DNA of 44,924 nucleotides from CAYZGU01 sp964478165 (GCA_964478165.1 CAYZGU010000003.1:1-44924); one strand, 5' to 3'. Positions 9,682 to 18,795 are shown, counted from the stretch's first letter. The notes: generated by a model not told the origin, from the sequence alone. A program made the numbers and translations.

Positions 9682-9993
9682 GCAAAAATCGGCCGCCGAG
9701 CTCTCCAACACCCTTTGACGAGGGTGCATGATGTAGATTGAAGAGCCAAACCGTTGAAAAATCTCGTCCTAACACGTTGCAAACCTCCATTTTGAAAACC
9801 GATTTAGTTCAACAAGAAATGAATTGATGACTCAGAAAAGACCGCGAGAAAGACAAGTGTTCGTAATTCAACCGACAACTAACATCTCTCCGAAGTTCGA
9901 ACCAATCTCAAGATGCCTAGCGGACAAATGGCGTCAAATCAGAATACATTGGTTTTCGGGTTTCACCAACCCAAGGCGTAAAGTTCAAAACGC

Positions 9994-10022
9994 TTGACAG
10001 CCTGCTAACCGAAGGATATAAT
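9994..10022 (+). promoter_or_regulatory. Consensus sigma70-type promoter of nfeD
   Basis: Perfect TTGACA (9994-9999) and perfect TATAAT (10017-10022) with a 17-base spacer. Predicted start near 10029, giving an unusually long leader of about 157 bases before the first nfeD start codon. Confidence 0.75.
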
Positions 10023-10028
10023 AGTGGG

Positions 10029-10185
10029 GTTATGCGCACCTTGTACAGAGTTGTTTCTTCCACAAGAGTGAAACTATAACCAACGGGGTCAACCCAGACT
10101 CTTGAGATAAAGAGCAGCAGTTGTTCTGCTGCTCGACTCGGCCGACTGGGAAAATCCAGTCAGGTAATATGCTTCGATAACGACA
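10029..10185 (+). promoter_or_regulatory. Structured 5' leader of nfeD
   Basis: The leader can form a 9-bp perfect hairpin, GAGCAGCAG (10112-10120) with CTGCTGCTC (10126-10134) around a 5-base loop, and a second hairpin GACTGG (10144-10149) with CCAGTC (10156-10161). A smaller stem CTCTT (10099-10103) with AAGAG (10110-10114) shares bases 10112-10114 with the first hairpin, so the two cannot coexist. No T-run follows, so it is not a simple terminator. I do not recognise a known riboswitch class; control of translation or RNA stability is an inference. Confidence 0.4.
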
Positions 10186-11793
10186 ATGAATATGAAATAC
10201 TCTAACCAACTTCGATGTCCTACCACGGCCTATGATACAGCAACTCGCAACGGGATGATTGCCATCAGAAAATTCACAGCATACATTTCTTATTGCCTAC
10301 TAATGGCACTTGGCCCTCTGTTACTGCCATTGCTATCATCAGTTTCATTCGCAGAGGACGATGCTTTTGTATACACAATCAACATACGAGACGAGATTGG
10401 CAGTGGAATACGGGTATATATAAGCAACGGCATGGAGAAGGCTAAAGAGGCAAACGCGGATGCAATTATTTTTGATGTCGATACCCCCGGTGGCCGGGTG
10501 GATTCAGCAGTCGAAATCATACGCGAAATCCAAGGCACGGAAGTTCCCACTATTGCCTATGTAAATAGACAAGCGATCTCTGCTGGTGCGATGATCTCGA
10601 TAGCCTGCGATCAAATTGTGATGGCATCCGGTGGGACCATTGGTGACTCTGCTCCAGTCTCGCTTCAAGGTGAGGAGGCCGGAGAGAAAGCAGTTTCATA
10701 CATTCGAGGGACGATCGAAGCAACTGCGGAACGCCAAGGTCGCAATCCCCATATCGCTGTCGCCATGGTTGATAAAAAACGGGTGCTGGTCCGGTTCGTG
10801 GACGGTGAAATTATCGCCCTCAGACCTGATGCATATGAAAGTCGGAAGGAAGTTGGAGAGGAAATGGAAATCATAGCCGACGAGAATGAGTTGTTGACTC
10901 TGACTACCGGCCAAGCATTCGAATATGATTTTATCAACGGCCGTGCGGACAGTATTGATGAGTTGTTGGCAATGTATCAAATCGTTGAGATAGATGGAAC
11001 GCGCACGGCATTGACCAAAGAAGCCATAGTACAGAAGCAAGCAGAACTCGGCAATCACAGGGTAATAGTTGTTAAATCGCTTGAAGGTGCATCAACCGGA
11101 GAAGCCTTAATTACACTCGCAGATCGAATTGTCATTTTTATCACAAGGCCTATGATCAGTTCCCTTCTGCTGTCCCTGGGAATGCTTGGTTTGTTTATCG
11201 AGATTCGCACACCCGGTTTCGGTGTGCCAGGCATGATAGGATTGCTTTGTGTCGGACTGTTCTTCGGAGGACACATGTTGAGCCAAATTGCAGCAGAGTG
11301 GGCGGCATTGGCCTTTGTTCTAGGGATTGGCTTGATTGTAGTAGAAATTTTTGTCATACCTGGATTTGGTGTTGCGGGAATCGCTGGGCTTGTCCTCATG
11401 TTAGGAAGCGTTTTTTATGTACTCAAAAGTGCGTATGAGCTAGAAATGGCAGTCCTCTCGCTTTCGCTCACGATCCTTTCTACTCTTGCACTAGCCGTTG
11501 TGGCGCTTTACACATTACCAAAAACGCGCGCATGGAAACACTTCATTTTAGCGACTGAAATGGGAGCGGAACTCGGATATCATTCTGCGGGAGATGACGA
11601 TTTTCAGGGTTATGTTGGAAAAACCGGCCGGGCACATACGCCTCTGCGCCCCGCGGGTACGATTCTTATTGGCAACAAACGCCTTGATGTGCTCACGTCA
11701 GGTGATTTTATCAGTTCAGAAAGTCTTGTCACTGTTGTGGCAGTTGAAGGGTCGAAAATCTTTGTCGAGGCCGTTGACGAGGTCACGACATGA
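10186..11793 (+). CDS. NfeD family membrane protease (ClpP-class serine protease with NfeD C-terminal domain)
   Basis: Long-form NfeD, 535 residues counted from the first ATG. After a hydrophobic signal-like segment ending near Ala57 comes a ClpP/SppA-like domain (about 60-240) with DVDTPGGRVDSA and the nucleophile Ser132 in QAISAGAMI; Lys in VDKKR near 197 fits the family's Ser-Lys dyad. Several membrane segments follow (about 315-440) containing TPGFGVPG and IPGFGVAG, then a C-terminal OB-fold domain (about 465-535). Family members work next to stomatin/flotillin proteins, which here follow at 12253. The start is uncertain: the ATG at 10186 lacks a good ribosome binding site and Met24 (10255) is an alternative that would start just before the signal segment. 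Confidence 0.92.
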   Translation: MNMKYSNQLRCPTTAYDTATRNGMIAIRKFTAYISYCLLMALGPLLLPLLSSVSFAEDDAFVYTINIRDEIGSGIRVYISNGMEKAKEANADAIIFDVDTPGGRVDSAVEIIREIQGTEVPTIAYVNRQAISAGAMISIACDQIVMASGGTIGDSAPVSLQGEEAGEKAVSYIRGTIEATAERQGRNPHIAVAMVDKKRVLVRFVDGEIIALRPDAYESRKEVGEEMEIIADENELLTLTTGQAFEYDFINGRADSIDELLAMYQIVEIDGTRTALTKEAIVQKQAELGNHRVIVVKSLEGASTGEALITLADRIVIFITRPMISSLLLSLGMLGLFIEIRTPGFGVPGMIGLLCVGLFFGGHMLSQIAAEWAALAFVLGIGLIVVEIFVIPGFGVAGIAGLVLMLGSVFYVLKSAYELEMAVLSLSLTILSTLALAVVALYTLPKTRAWKHFILATEMGAELGYHSAGDDDFQGYVGKTGRAHTPLRPAGTILIGNKRLDVLTSGDFISSESLVTVVAVEGSKIFVEAVDEVTT

Positions 11794-12252
11794 GCCCTCC
11801 TACGATTGACATTCAATTTATCCATAACTACGGGGTATTCAGTTCGCAAACAAACACTACACAAAAAGTTGAGCAGAGCATGGGAAAATAACGGCTTCCT
11901 TCGCGGTCTAGATATTCCGCTGTTGCTCATCACATAATTATTTGGTGCGAACGATGCCTGTGGCCCACTCTGTTGGCCTTCATGGAACCCTTGTTGCCAT
12001 CATAGCGCACGTTCGCAGTCTGGAACTGCGATTCGCGCCACAAACAGAATGGGGCGTCCGATCGCTCAGTTCTTTCGGCCTCTTTGGCTCGATCGGAACA
12101 TAGCGAAATTGCTTATCAATAGACAACAGCCGTAGTTCGTCGCCCTAGGCAAATACATTAAATACTGAGAAAGAGCATGAAGTGATTCTGATAGAAGACA
12201 GTCGAGTGTAGCATTTAGCCAATCAACAACCTGCTAATGAGGGAGATTCACG
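11794..12252. other. Gap between nfeD and the first floA
   Basis: About 460 bases without a gene. I see no terminator with a T-run after nfeD and no strong promoter before floA, so it is open whether the flotillin genes share the nfeD transcript. GGGAG about 8 bases before 12253 is the ribosome binding site of floA. Confidence 0.45.
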
Positions 12253-13158
12253 ATGGAAGGAATAACAGGAGTCACGGCAATTGTTGCGATAATGATTCTG
12301 ATTTTCTTGTTGGCTTTCTTTTGGTTTGTACCTGTTGGATTGTGGATTGCCGCGCAAGCGGCAGGAGTTCGCATCCGCATTGTCGCTGACTTGGTTGGGA
12401 TGCGTCTCCGGCGCGTAAACCCAAACGTTATTGTCAACGCGGAAATTAGCGCAACCAAAGCGGGGTTATCGGTTAAAACCACCGAACTAGAGGCTCACTA
12501 TCTCGCGGGCGGAAATGTACTAAGAGTCGTGAACGCCTTAATTGCTGCGGATAAAGCGAATATTGAACTGAATTTTCAACGCGCAGCAGCAATCGATCTA
12601 GCAGGACGTGATGTGTTTGAAGCTGTGCAAGTGAGTGTCAATCCACGAGTCATTACGACACCTCGAATTAGCACTGTTGCACTTGATGGAGTGGAACTAA
12701 TTGCAGTCGTACGCATAACCGTCAGGACGAACATCAACAGACTTGTGGGCGGTGCAGGTGAGGAGACGATTATTGCACGCGTCGGGGAAGGGATTATAAG
12801 CGCAATTGGCGCTGCAGAGACCTACGAAGATGTGCTCGAAAATCCCGATGTTATTTCTAAGACTGTACTAGACCGAGGGTTGGACGCAGGTACCGCCTAT
12901 GAGATTCTATCGATCGACATTGCAGATGTCAACGTAGGAAAGAACATCGGCGCTGAACTCCAAGCTGAACAGGCTGAAGCCGATCTGGTGGTTGCCCAGG
13001 CCAAAGCAGAAGAGAGGCGTGCTATGGCAGTTGCCCGAAAGCAAGAAATGACGGCAAACGTCCAGAAGATGCGGGCCACTGTTGTTGAAGCCGAAGCTTC
13101 GGTTCCTCGCGCCGTAGCAGGCGCCTTTCGAGAAGGAAATCTAACGCTACCATCGTAA
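12253..13158 (+). CDS. floA: Flotillin-like protein FloA, first paralogue
   Basis: Flotillin-like scaffold that assembles in membrane microdomains. One N-terminal membrane hairpin (residues about 6-37: FVPVGLWIAA) is followed by the conserved RIRIVADLVGMRLRRV stretch, the PHB/SPFH-like domain with ELEAHYLAGGNV and ALIAADKANI, and the coiled coil rich in Ala, Glu and Lys (about 225-285). At 301 residues it is shorter than usual FloA: it stops after VPRAVAGAF and lacks the conserved DYYNLRN...DTEMR tail that the second copy keeps. GGGAG lies about 8 bases before the ATG. It is 14 bases upstream of the second copy and both are surely cotranscribed. Confidence 0.93.
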   Translation: MEGITGVTAIVAIMILIFLLAFFWFVPVGLWIAAQAAGVRIRIVADLVGMRLRRVNPNVIVNAEISATKAGLSVKTTELEAHYLAGGNVLRVVNALIAADKANIELNFQRAAAIDLAGRDVFEAVQVSVNPRVITTPRISTVALDGVELIAVVRITVRTNINRLVGGAGEETIIARVGEGIISAIGAAETYEDVLENPDVISKTVLDRGLDAGTAYEILSIDIADVNVGKNIGAELQAEQAEADLVVAQAKAEERRAMAVARKQEMTANVQKMRATVVEAEASVPRAVAGAFREGNLTLPS

Positions 13159-13172
13159 AAGGAGTCCTCCAA

Positions 13173-14201
13173 ATGCCGTCAATTATTCCGATTGTAGTTA
13201 TTTTAGTAGTTGTTTCTTTCATTTTCTTGACCTCCTTCGTTCCCATAGGTTTGTGGATTACTGCAATAGCAGCAAATGTGCGCGTGCGAATTTTTGGGGA
13301 TCTTGTCGCGATGCGTTTGCGTCGTGTTCCCCCCAAATCCATTATCGAACCGCAAATTAACGCAACGAAGGCAGGGCTCACACTCTCACTGGATGAGCTC
13401 GAAGCACATTATCTCGCTGGCGGACAAGTCGGTAGTGTGGTTGCAGCACTGATTGCAGCAGATAAAGCGAACATAGCACTAGACTTTGCACAGGCTGCTG
13501 CGATTGACCTTGCAGGGAGAGACGTCTTGCAAGCTGTACAGGTATGTGTCACGCCAGAAATTATAGACATTCCCTCGAAATCCGGAGAGCAGGCTGGCAT
13601 TACCGCCGTTGCAAGGGACGGCATCCAACTGATTGTGAAAGCGCGAGTGACTGTGAGGGCTGACATTGATCGGCTTGTCGGCGGTGCCACAGAAGACACA
13701 ATTAGAGCCAGAGTTGGCGAAGGCATTATCACGACGATTGGATCTGCAACCAGTCACAAGGAAGTTTTGGAAAGTCCGATACGCATCACAGAAACCGTGC
13801 TCGAAAAAGGCCTGGCAGCAGGTACTGCCTTCGAAATCCTCTCGATTGATATTGCTGACATCAATGTAGGCGAAAACGTTGGTGCCAAGTTGCAGACAGA
13901 TCAAGCACAGGCAGAACTAAAAATCGCCCAAGCAAAAGCCGAAGAACGGCGTGCTCGCGCGCAAGCAGAAGAGGAAGAAAACAAAGCTCTTGTCGAAGAA
14001 ATGACCGTCACGCTTGTGGAGGCAGAAGCAGAAGTTCCTCGCGCCATTGCTGATTCTTTTGATTCGAACAGAATGGGTGTCTTGGACTACTACAACCTCC
14101 GAAACGTGATCTCCGATACCGAAATGCGCCAAGCAATCGCTTCTCCAAAAAGCAATGACCGAGACACAACTAGGTCGTCTCACTCATTAGGACTTTCGTA
14201 G
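13173..14201 (+). CDS. floA: Flotillin-like protein FloA, second paralogue
   Basis: Tandem paralogue of the preceding gene, 342 residues and complete: N-terminal membrane hairpin (FVPIGLWITA), VRIFGDLVAMRLRRV, ELEAHYLAGGQV, LIAADKANIALDFAQAAAIDLAG, a short insertion around SGEQAGITAV absent in the first copy, the coiled coil, and the C-terminal family tail GVLDYYNLRNVISDTEMR. AGGAG lies 8 bases before the start, in the 14-base spacer after the first copy. The pair may form hetero-oligomers; known flotillins oligomerise through these coiled coils. Divergence is spread along the protein, so the duplication is not recent. Confidence 0.95.
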   Translation: MPSIIPIVVILVVVSFIFLTSFVPIGLWITAIAANVRVRIFGDLVAMRLRRVPPKSIIEPQINATKAGLTLSLDELEAHYLAGGQVGSVVAALIAADKANIALDFAQAAAIDLAGRDVLQAVQVCVTPEIIDIPSKSGEQAGITAVARDGIQLIVKARVTVRADIDRLVGGATEDTIRARVGEGIITTIGSATSHKEVLESPIRITETVLEKGLAAGTAFEILSIDIADINVGENVGAKLQTDQAQAELKIAQAKAEERRARAQAEEEENKALVEEMTVTLVEAEAEVPRAIADSFDSNRMGVLDYYNLRNVISDTEMRQAIASPKSNDRDTTRSSHSLGLS

Positions 14202-14310
14202 TCAGTAAGTTCACGAACTAACGAATGACGATTTGATTTCGACACACAACACAACTGTTTGAAATTCCTACAGTGTACAGGATTACACTAAATGATGAGG
14301 AGCATAGACC

Positions 14311-14787
14311 ATGGAAGACCTTCTTCAACTAATTCCATTACTTTTAATCGCACTCTTCACATTGCTTCGCTCATCCCGCAGGAAGGCACAGCAACAAGCA
14401 AAGACAGAAATCGCTTTTGAGGACGAACAATCAGCAACACTATCTCCTTGGGAAGATTTTCCAACGACACAAGCCACATCAGACGAGTCCCTTCCCGATT
14501 TTTTGACAACAGAAGCGGGTTCTGAGGCACAAGATTCGGTTCCACACCCAGTCCTACTGAAAGACCACAAACAACCGGATTCTGACTCCGATTCTTCTGA
14601 GACTGAACGGAAGAAGATTTCCATTTCAGATCGAGAAAAGGATGGAACTCCACCCACAACAACAGGTTTGGACACGATTGCGGGAGTTCCTATTACACCG
14701 CAGGGATTCCGTCAAGGAATAATACTCTCCGAAATTCTAGGAAGGCCGAAATCCCTTCGGAGACAGCATTCTGAACCCGGAAACTAA
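14311..14787 (+). CDS. Small membrane-anchored acidic protein with EILGRPKSLR tail
   Basis: 158 residues. An N-terminal hydrophobic helix (about 4-19, LLQLIPLLLIALFTLL) is followed by a basic stop-transfer segment (RSSRRKAQQQAK), a long acidic, Ser/Thr-rich and probably disordered middle, and a C-terminal motif RQGIILSEILGRPKSLR. The C-terminal S-E-I-L-x-x-P-x-x-L-R pattern recurs in small membrane-anchored proteins I have seen in diverse bacteria but for which I know no function. GAGGAG lies about 9 bases before the ATG. Position 110 bases after the second floA on the same strand suggests a partner of the flotillin cluster. Confidence 0.75.
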   Translation: MEDLLQLIPLLLIALFTLLRSSRRKAQQQAKTEIAFEDEQSATLSPWEDFPTTQATSDESLPDFLTTEAGSEAQDSVPHPVLLKDHKQPDSDSDSSETERKKISISDREKDGTPPTTTGLDTIAGVPITPQGFRQGIILSEILGRPKSLRRQHSEPGN

Positions 14788-16065
14788 GGAACATGAGTAC
14801 TAAATCATTATCGTCCTTTCCCCCAAGCCATATCAATTCAAAAACCCTCATAAATAGCTTGGGATTTTCAGCAAATCGCCTTGTAATGTTAAACTATTCA
14901 AATGGCATTTGTAATTCCTAACGACACTATCCCTCCGTTCCTTCTGCTAGTTTTAGTACCATCATAATCGATAAAAGCGATGGCTAATGTTCTTGATGAA
15001 GCTGGAAGAGAACTTATTGAGTTATTCAATCTCTATCCGTACTTGACCGACCATCCACAGGCGAACACGCAACGGACATGTTTCAACCATTTCAAGAGGG
15101 TAATCGCATCATTTCCCAAGGGTTGTGGGACAACTCTCAACCCGCCATTGTCTGAGCTCCGCCTTCTGACATCATTTAACGCAAGTGTTATACAGAGCTT
15201 GGAAATACTCTGATTTGCGCCCCTTTGCTCTCCCAAAACCGGGTTGTGGAAGAGCACGTTAGTCTCAAGAGTAATTATTACTGAAGAGGACTGCAAAGCG
15301 ACAAAGCCCCGGTCCCGGCTCTAACTGAATGGTTTAGTAATATCACTAATTCCAGCTCTGCCGCCAGATTGGGGCGCACAAATTTGAATCGACCGGAAGT
15401 GAAATATTTATGAAAGCTGGATAGTATGGAAATTTGAGACAAGACTATACAAAAAACAAAAACATATGAGTATCAAGTTTCACGTTCAATCCCATACTGG
15501 TACACTTTGGGATGTGGGTGGCTGCGCTCGATGCCAAACTAGCTCGCGCGTCAAGCCTATCCTCGATATTTACTAATTTCTTCCGCACCTGAACAGTCGT
15601 TATTGAAATGAACTTACCAACGACTATTGCGCCCAGACGGTGATTACCGCCCTCAGAACAGATCTTCTGAAGTCGTTGGATTATCAGGCAATTGATCTAG
15701 AGAATATTTAAGATCGGAGAGGTTTTTTGGCGGAAGATTTTTAGCGGAAGATTTGGATGCGTCGAAGAGTGCGAGGACATATTCCTAATCCCTTTCAGCG
15801 TGTTCAGTCATACGCAAGGGACCGATTTTCATAAAGCTCGAGCTGATAGGCAAGCTTTTCCGCGTCAACCAACGTCAATGCGATCTGATAGCCTGTCCAA
15901 CATTCGGTGCTCTGACTGATTAGATGATAGGTGACAAGGACAAAGAGTGCCGTCGGAAACAGTGGCATCCCTGCAATAGACAATAACAAATGCTGTTGCG
16001 ATTTCATTAATCGCGAAAAGTGACATGTCAACCATGGTACCATGCATTCGTCGACAATCACGTTC
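14788..16065. other. Long gap between flotillin cluster and dapA
   Basis: About 1.3 kb. No recognisable gene over most of it. A near-tandem pair of GCGGAAGATTT lies at 15730-15740 and 15744-15754. A small minus-strand frame directly after dapA (15804-16061) is listed separately with low confidence. Confidence 0.5.
15804..16061 (-). CDS. Possible small membrane protein downstream of dapA
   Basis: An 85-codon frame starting with GTG 4 bases after the dapA stop. It contains one hydrophobic stretch (LLLSIAGMPLFPTALFVLV, about 25-43) and an amphipathic C-terminal part. The close spacing would allow translational coupling with dapA, but there is no family resemblance, the ribosome binding site is poor, and another frame overlaps it. 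It may well be noise. Confidence 0.2.
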   Translation of the reverse strand: MIVDECMVPWLTCHFSRLMKSQQHLLLSIAGMPLFPTALFVLVTYHLISQSTECWTGYQIALTLVDAEKLAYQLELYENRSLAYD

Positions 16066-16941
16066 CTATATCAGATTGGTGGCCTTCAATGTGCGACGTA
16101 GCTGTTCTAAGTTCATAGGCTCCATTGGCACAAGAGGGAGACGCAATTTTCCATTTAGTTTTTGCATCAACATAAGCGCCGTTTTCACCGGAACCGGGTT
16201 TGTCTCAATAAAGAGATCGACAGCCAACGGCATTGTCTCATAGTGCAGCTTGCGTGCGCTTTCAATCTTACCTGCTTTAAAGGCACCGCACAACTCTGCG
16301 ATTGAATCGGGCGCAATGTTCGCCACGACAGAGATGACACCCTTTCCTCCGACGGATAGAATTGGTAGGGTATTAACGTCATCACCCGAAAACACAACAA
16401 ACTCAGCAGGACACATTGACACCAGCTCACTGGTCCGTTTCAAATCTCCAGTAGCCTCTTTAAGTCCGACGATATTTTGGTGGTCTGCTAACTTGGCAAC
16501 TGTTGTTGAGAGTATGTCCGTACCGCACCGGCCAGGAACATTGTAGATCATAATTGGGATTTCGACACTATCAGCAATTCTCATATAGTGCGCATACAAA
16601 CCAGCCTGCGTGGGCTTATTGTAATACGGTGTAACGATGAGTACGCCATTCGCACCCGCGTCCTTCGCATGCCTCGTGGCGCGCAATGTACGTTGCGTTG
16701 AGTTCGAACCGGTTCCTACGATTACCGGAACTCGGCCGTTGACCACCTGAACCGTCAAATCCACTACGCGGTCATGTTCCTCATCCAAGAGTGACGGAGA
16801 CTCACCGGTCGTGCCACACGGAACGATTCCATCAGTACCACCATCAATCTGGAACTCCAGCAGTTCTCTGAGTTTGTTTTCGTCGAGCGATTCGTCCTCC
16901 TTAAACGGTGTGACGAGCGCAACAAAAGATCCCTCAAACAT
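16066..16941 (-). CDS. dapA: 4-hydroxy-tetrahydrodipicolinate synthase
   Basis: DapA condenses pyruvate with aspartate semialdehyde, the first committed step to lysine and meso-diaminopimelate. Of 291 residues, the TIM barrel shows the Schiff-base Lys161 (VGLKEATGD), Tyr133 and Arg138 (IYNVPGRCG), Thr44-Thr45 (CGTTGES) and YYNKPTQAGLYAHY. The frame is open to 17061, but AAGGAGG (16955-16949) lies 7 bases before the ATG at 16941 and the family N-terminus begins there. A consensus promoter at 17108-17136 gives a leader of about 160 bases, longer than needed. Confidence 0.97.
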   Translation of the reverse strand: MFEGSFVALVTPFKEDESLDENKLRELLEFQIDGGTDGIVPCGTTGESPSLLDEEHDRVVDLTVQVVNGRVPVIVGTGSNSTQRTLRATRHAKDAGANGVLIVTPYYNKPTQAGLYAHYMRIADSVEIPIMIYNVPGRCGTDILSTTVAKLADHQNIVGLKEATGDLKRTSELVSMCPAEFVVFSGDDVNTLPILSVGGKGVISVVANIAPDSIAELCGAFKAGKIESARKLHYETMPLAVDLFIETNPVPVKTALMLMQKLNGKLRLPLVPMEPMNLEQLRRTLKATNLI

Positions 16942-17107
16942 TATCGAACCTCCTTCAAGCAGGGGGAAAACCGTGGTCAGGGGAGCTATTGAACGGTAAC
17001 AGAAGACACCATCGGAGCAAATTTGAGAATCTCCCTGTGCCAATACAGTTCTGTTGAACATCAGATTCTACCAGTCCCGAAGACCGTTCAACCTCGGCCC
17101 TCAGGCC

Positions 17108-17136
17108 ATTATAGAATGGGGAAGTATGGCTGTCAA
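17108..17136 (-). promoter_or_regulatory. Consensus sigma70-type promoter of dapA
   Basis: Minus-strand TTGACA (17136-17131) and TATAAT (17113-17108), both perfect, spaced by 17 bases. Predicted start near 17101, leaving about 160 bases of leader before dapA. It is divergent from the lipoprotein promoter at 17229-17257. Confidence 0.75.
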
Positions 17137-17228
17137 GTGAATTCTATTCTAATTCACACCAGGCTACTTGACACCAGATGTACCGCACGGTCAATAAAAA
17201 CTGGAGCCCAATTACCACAGAAATATTG

Positions 17229-17257
17229 TTGACAAAAATGCCATTAACCTGTATACT
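17229..17257 (+). promoter_or_regulatory. Sigma70-type promoter of the TIG/LysM lipoprotein gene
   Basis: Perfect TTGACA (17229-17234) and TATACT (17252-17257), spacer 17 bases. Predicted start near 17264, about 80 bases before the gene. With the terminator at 18367-18402 it defines a single-gene transcript of about 1.1 kb. Confidence 0.7.
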
Positions 17258-17344
17258 AAGATGAGTTGATAGCCCAAGTTGTCCCTTAAGACGGAGCGAT
17301 TTTGGACCTTGCAAAAAATTTTGCTGCTCAGGAGAAAAGATCTT

Positions 17345-18247
17345 ATGACTGAATTCAAAAACATTACAGCATCTGTTGCGTTCGCGCTCGCGTTTGCGTG
17401 GATATCAGGGTGTGGTGGTTGTAATCCCGAGCCCATGCCTTCAGATTTAAGCCCCACAGAAGGCCCTGAAACCGGCGGAACCACGGTGCGCATTACTGGT
17501 GAAAAATTTGACATGAAAAATGGCGTGACTGTTACTTTTGGCGGCAAAAACGCCCAAAGTGTGACAGTTCCAAGCAAAACTGAGATTACAGCAGTAACAC
17601 CCCCTGGCACTGCGGGCGAGTCCGTTGGGGTCGTCGTGATTAACAACAAGAAGCCTGAGAAACCATCAACACTTTCACGGAAATTCACTTTTACCGACGC
17701 AACTGCCCCGACAGCAACTGCGACAGATCCTTCAGATGACACCGTCATATCTGAGTATAAAGATTCTCTCAATGTAAGAAACACAGTGTCAGTTACTTTC
17801 AATGAAGACGTTGATAGCCAGAGTGGAACTGTGTCAGTCGAAGTTGAATCTACACCAGACTCAATCGGCACACAATCTGGTACGGTGACCGGCAGTGTTA
17901 GAGGAACGGGAAACACAGTCACTTTCACGTCAGATGTTCCTATGCGTGCTGGACGCAAGTATACAATAACCGTGTCAGGATTCAAAGACACTGCGGGCAA
18001 CAAACAGACAAATAGCCACACGTCTAGCTTCTCGGTTTCTTATCCGGAGAAGGTACGCCAGTATCGCGTTCGAAAAGGCGACACGCTTCCTTCGATTGCA
18101 GCACGCCCTGAGGTATATGACGATGCCAAACTATGGCCAAGATTAGTCGAATCTAATCAGGATGACTATAACTTCAATCCACATCGCATCATGGAGGGAC
18201 AATGGTTGTCCGTTCCTGACCGCGGGGAAGCGTGGGGAGATGAGTAG
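17345..18247 (+). CDS. Lipoprotein with IPT/TIG, Ig-like and LysM domains
   Basis: 300 residues. The signal peptide ends in a lipobox (AWISGC) with Cys23 as lipidation site, so the protein is anchored to a membrane facing the periplasm or outside. Domains in order: IPT/TIG (about 33-120; PTEGPETGGTTVRITG), a bacterial Ig-like Big_5 type domain (about 122-235; NTVSVTFNEDVD, AGRKYTITVSGFKDTAGN), and a C-terminal LysM-like domain (about 240-295; YRVRKGDTLPSIAARPEVY ... IMEGQWLSVP). LysM binds glycan such as peptidoglycan. The open frame extends to a TTG at 17279, but AGGAG about 10 bases before the ATG at 17345 and the signal peptide decide the start. Own promoter and terminator. Confidence 0.9.
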   Translation: MTEFKNITASVAFALAFAWISGCGGCNPEPMPSDLSPTEGPETGGTTVRITGEKFDMKNGVTVTFGGKNAQSVTVPSKTEITAVTPPGTAGESVGVVVINNKKPEKPSTLSRKFTFTDATAPTATATDPSDDTVISEYKDSLNVRNTVSVTFNEDVDSQSGTVSVEVESTPDSIGTQSGTVTGSVRGTGNTVTFTSDVPMRAGRKYTITVSGFKDTAGNKQTNSHTSSFSVSYPEKVRQYRVRKGDTLPSIAARPEVYDDAKLWPRLVESNQDDYNFNPHRIMEGQWLSVPDRGEAWGDE

Positions 18248-18366
18248 GTTTTGATATAGATGACACAATGGTCGTTTATTTCATACTAGCAAGTGGAAAC
18301 TCAGCATCAGGTCAGGGTATTACAAAACCCAGTCAAAAAGTATCCCCGATACCGCGGGAGCATAAG

Positions 18367-18402
18367 AAAAAAGCCGTGTAGATACTATTACACGGCTTTT
18401 TT
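18367..18402 (+). terminator. Rho-independent terminator after the lipoprotein gene
   Basis: A 14-base arm AAAAAAGCCGTGTA (18367-18380) pairs perfectly with TACACGGCTTTTTT (18389-18402) around an 8-base loop. The GC-containing stem followed by six T fits an intrinsic terminator. The A-run on the left arm makes it work in both directions, so it may also end queF transcripts coming from the other side. Confidence 0.85.
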
Positions 18403-18768
18403 AGTACTAGATTATTTCTATAGACTCTACTGAAAGGCGGACTGAGATGCCATGAGAGAATCTAAGGTTACCATCATCAGTTCGCTTGGCATCGCACAAA
18501 CCCATCCAGAGCAGCAAAATTTATCAGTAATTCCAACGTTCGGATTTACCCCACAAACAGCCAGGAATTTTTCAGCGCCACACTCAAAAAAAACACTGCG
18601 AATTACCACCCGCCTATTTCCATCATCCAGGCAGACTCAAGCCATGCCCCTAACCCAAATATTTTCCGCGTTTATCCAGTGCACCTCCGGGTCGGAATTC
18701 AGTATTTGTCGGCTCTGCGAGAAATTCATCCCCGAAAAGCACTTGATGGCAAGCAAGATGCCGAGGCT

Positions 18769-18795
18769 GAGTGCAGAGTGCAGAGTGCAGAGTGC
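18769..18795 (+). repeat. GAGTGCA tandem repeat
   Basis: Nearly four perfect copies of the 7-base unit GAGTGCA (27 bases) just past the 3' side of queF. Such short perfect repeats are prone to slippage and are useful as strain markers; no function is evident. Confidence 0.8.

Noticed and set aside
9587..9790. N-terminal extension of accD
   Set aside because: A promoter lies within it and the ribosome binding site supports the ATG at 9586.
14980..15213. 77-codon plus-strand frame after the flotillin cluster
   Set aside because: No ribosome binding site or family resemblance, and overlapping frames of similar length exist on the other strand.
15730..15754. Short direct repeat as a CRISPR start
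   Set aside because: Only two 11-base copies separated by three bases; no array.
16942..17061. N-terminal extension of dapA
   Set aside because: The 40 extra codons do not resemble DapA, and AAGGAGG sits just before the internal ATG at 16941.
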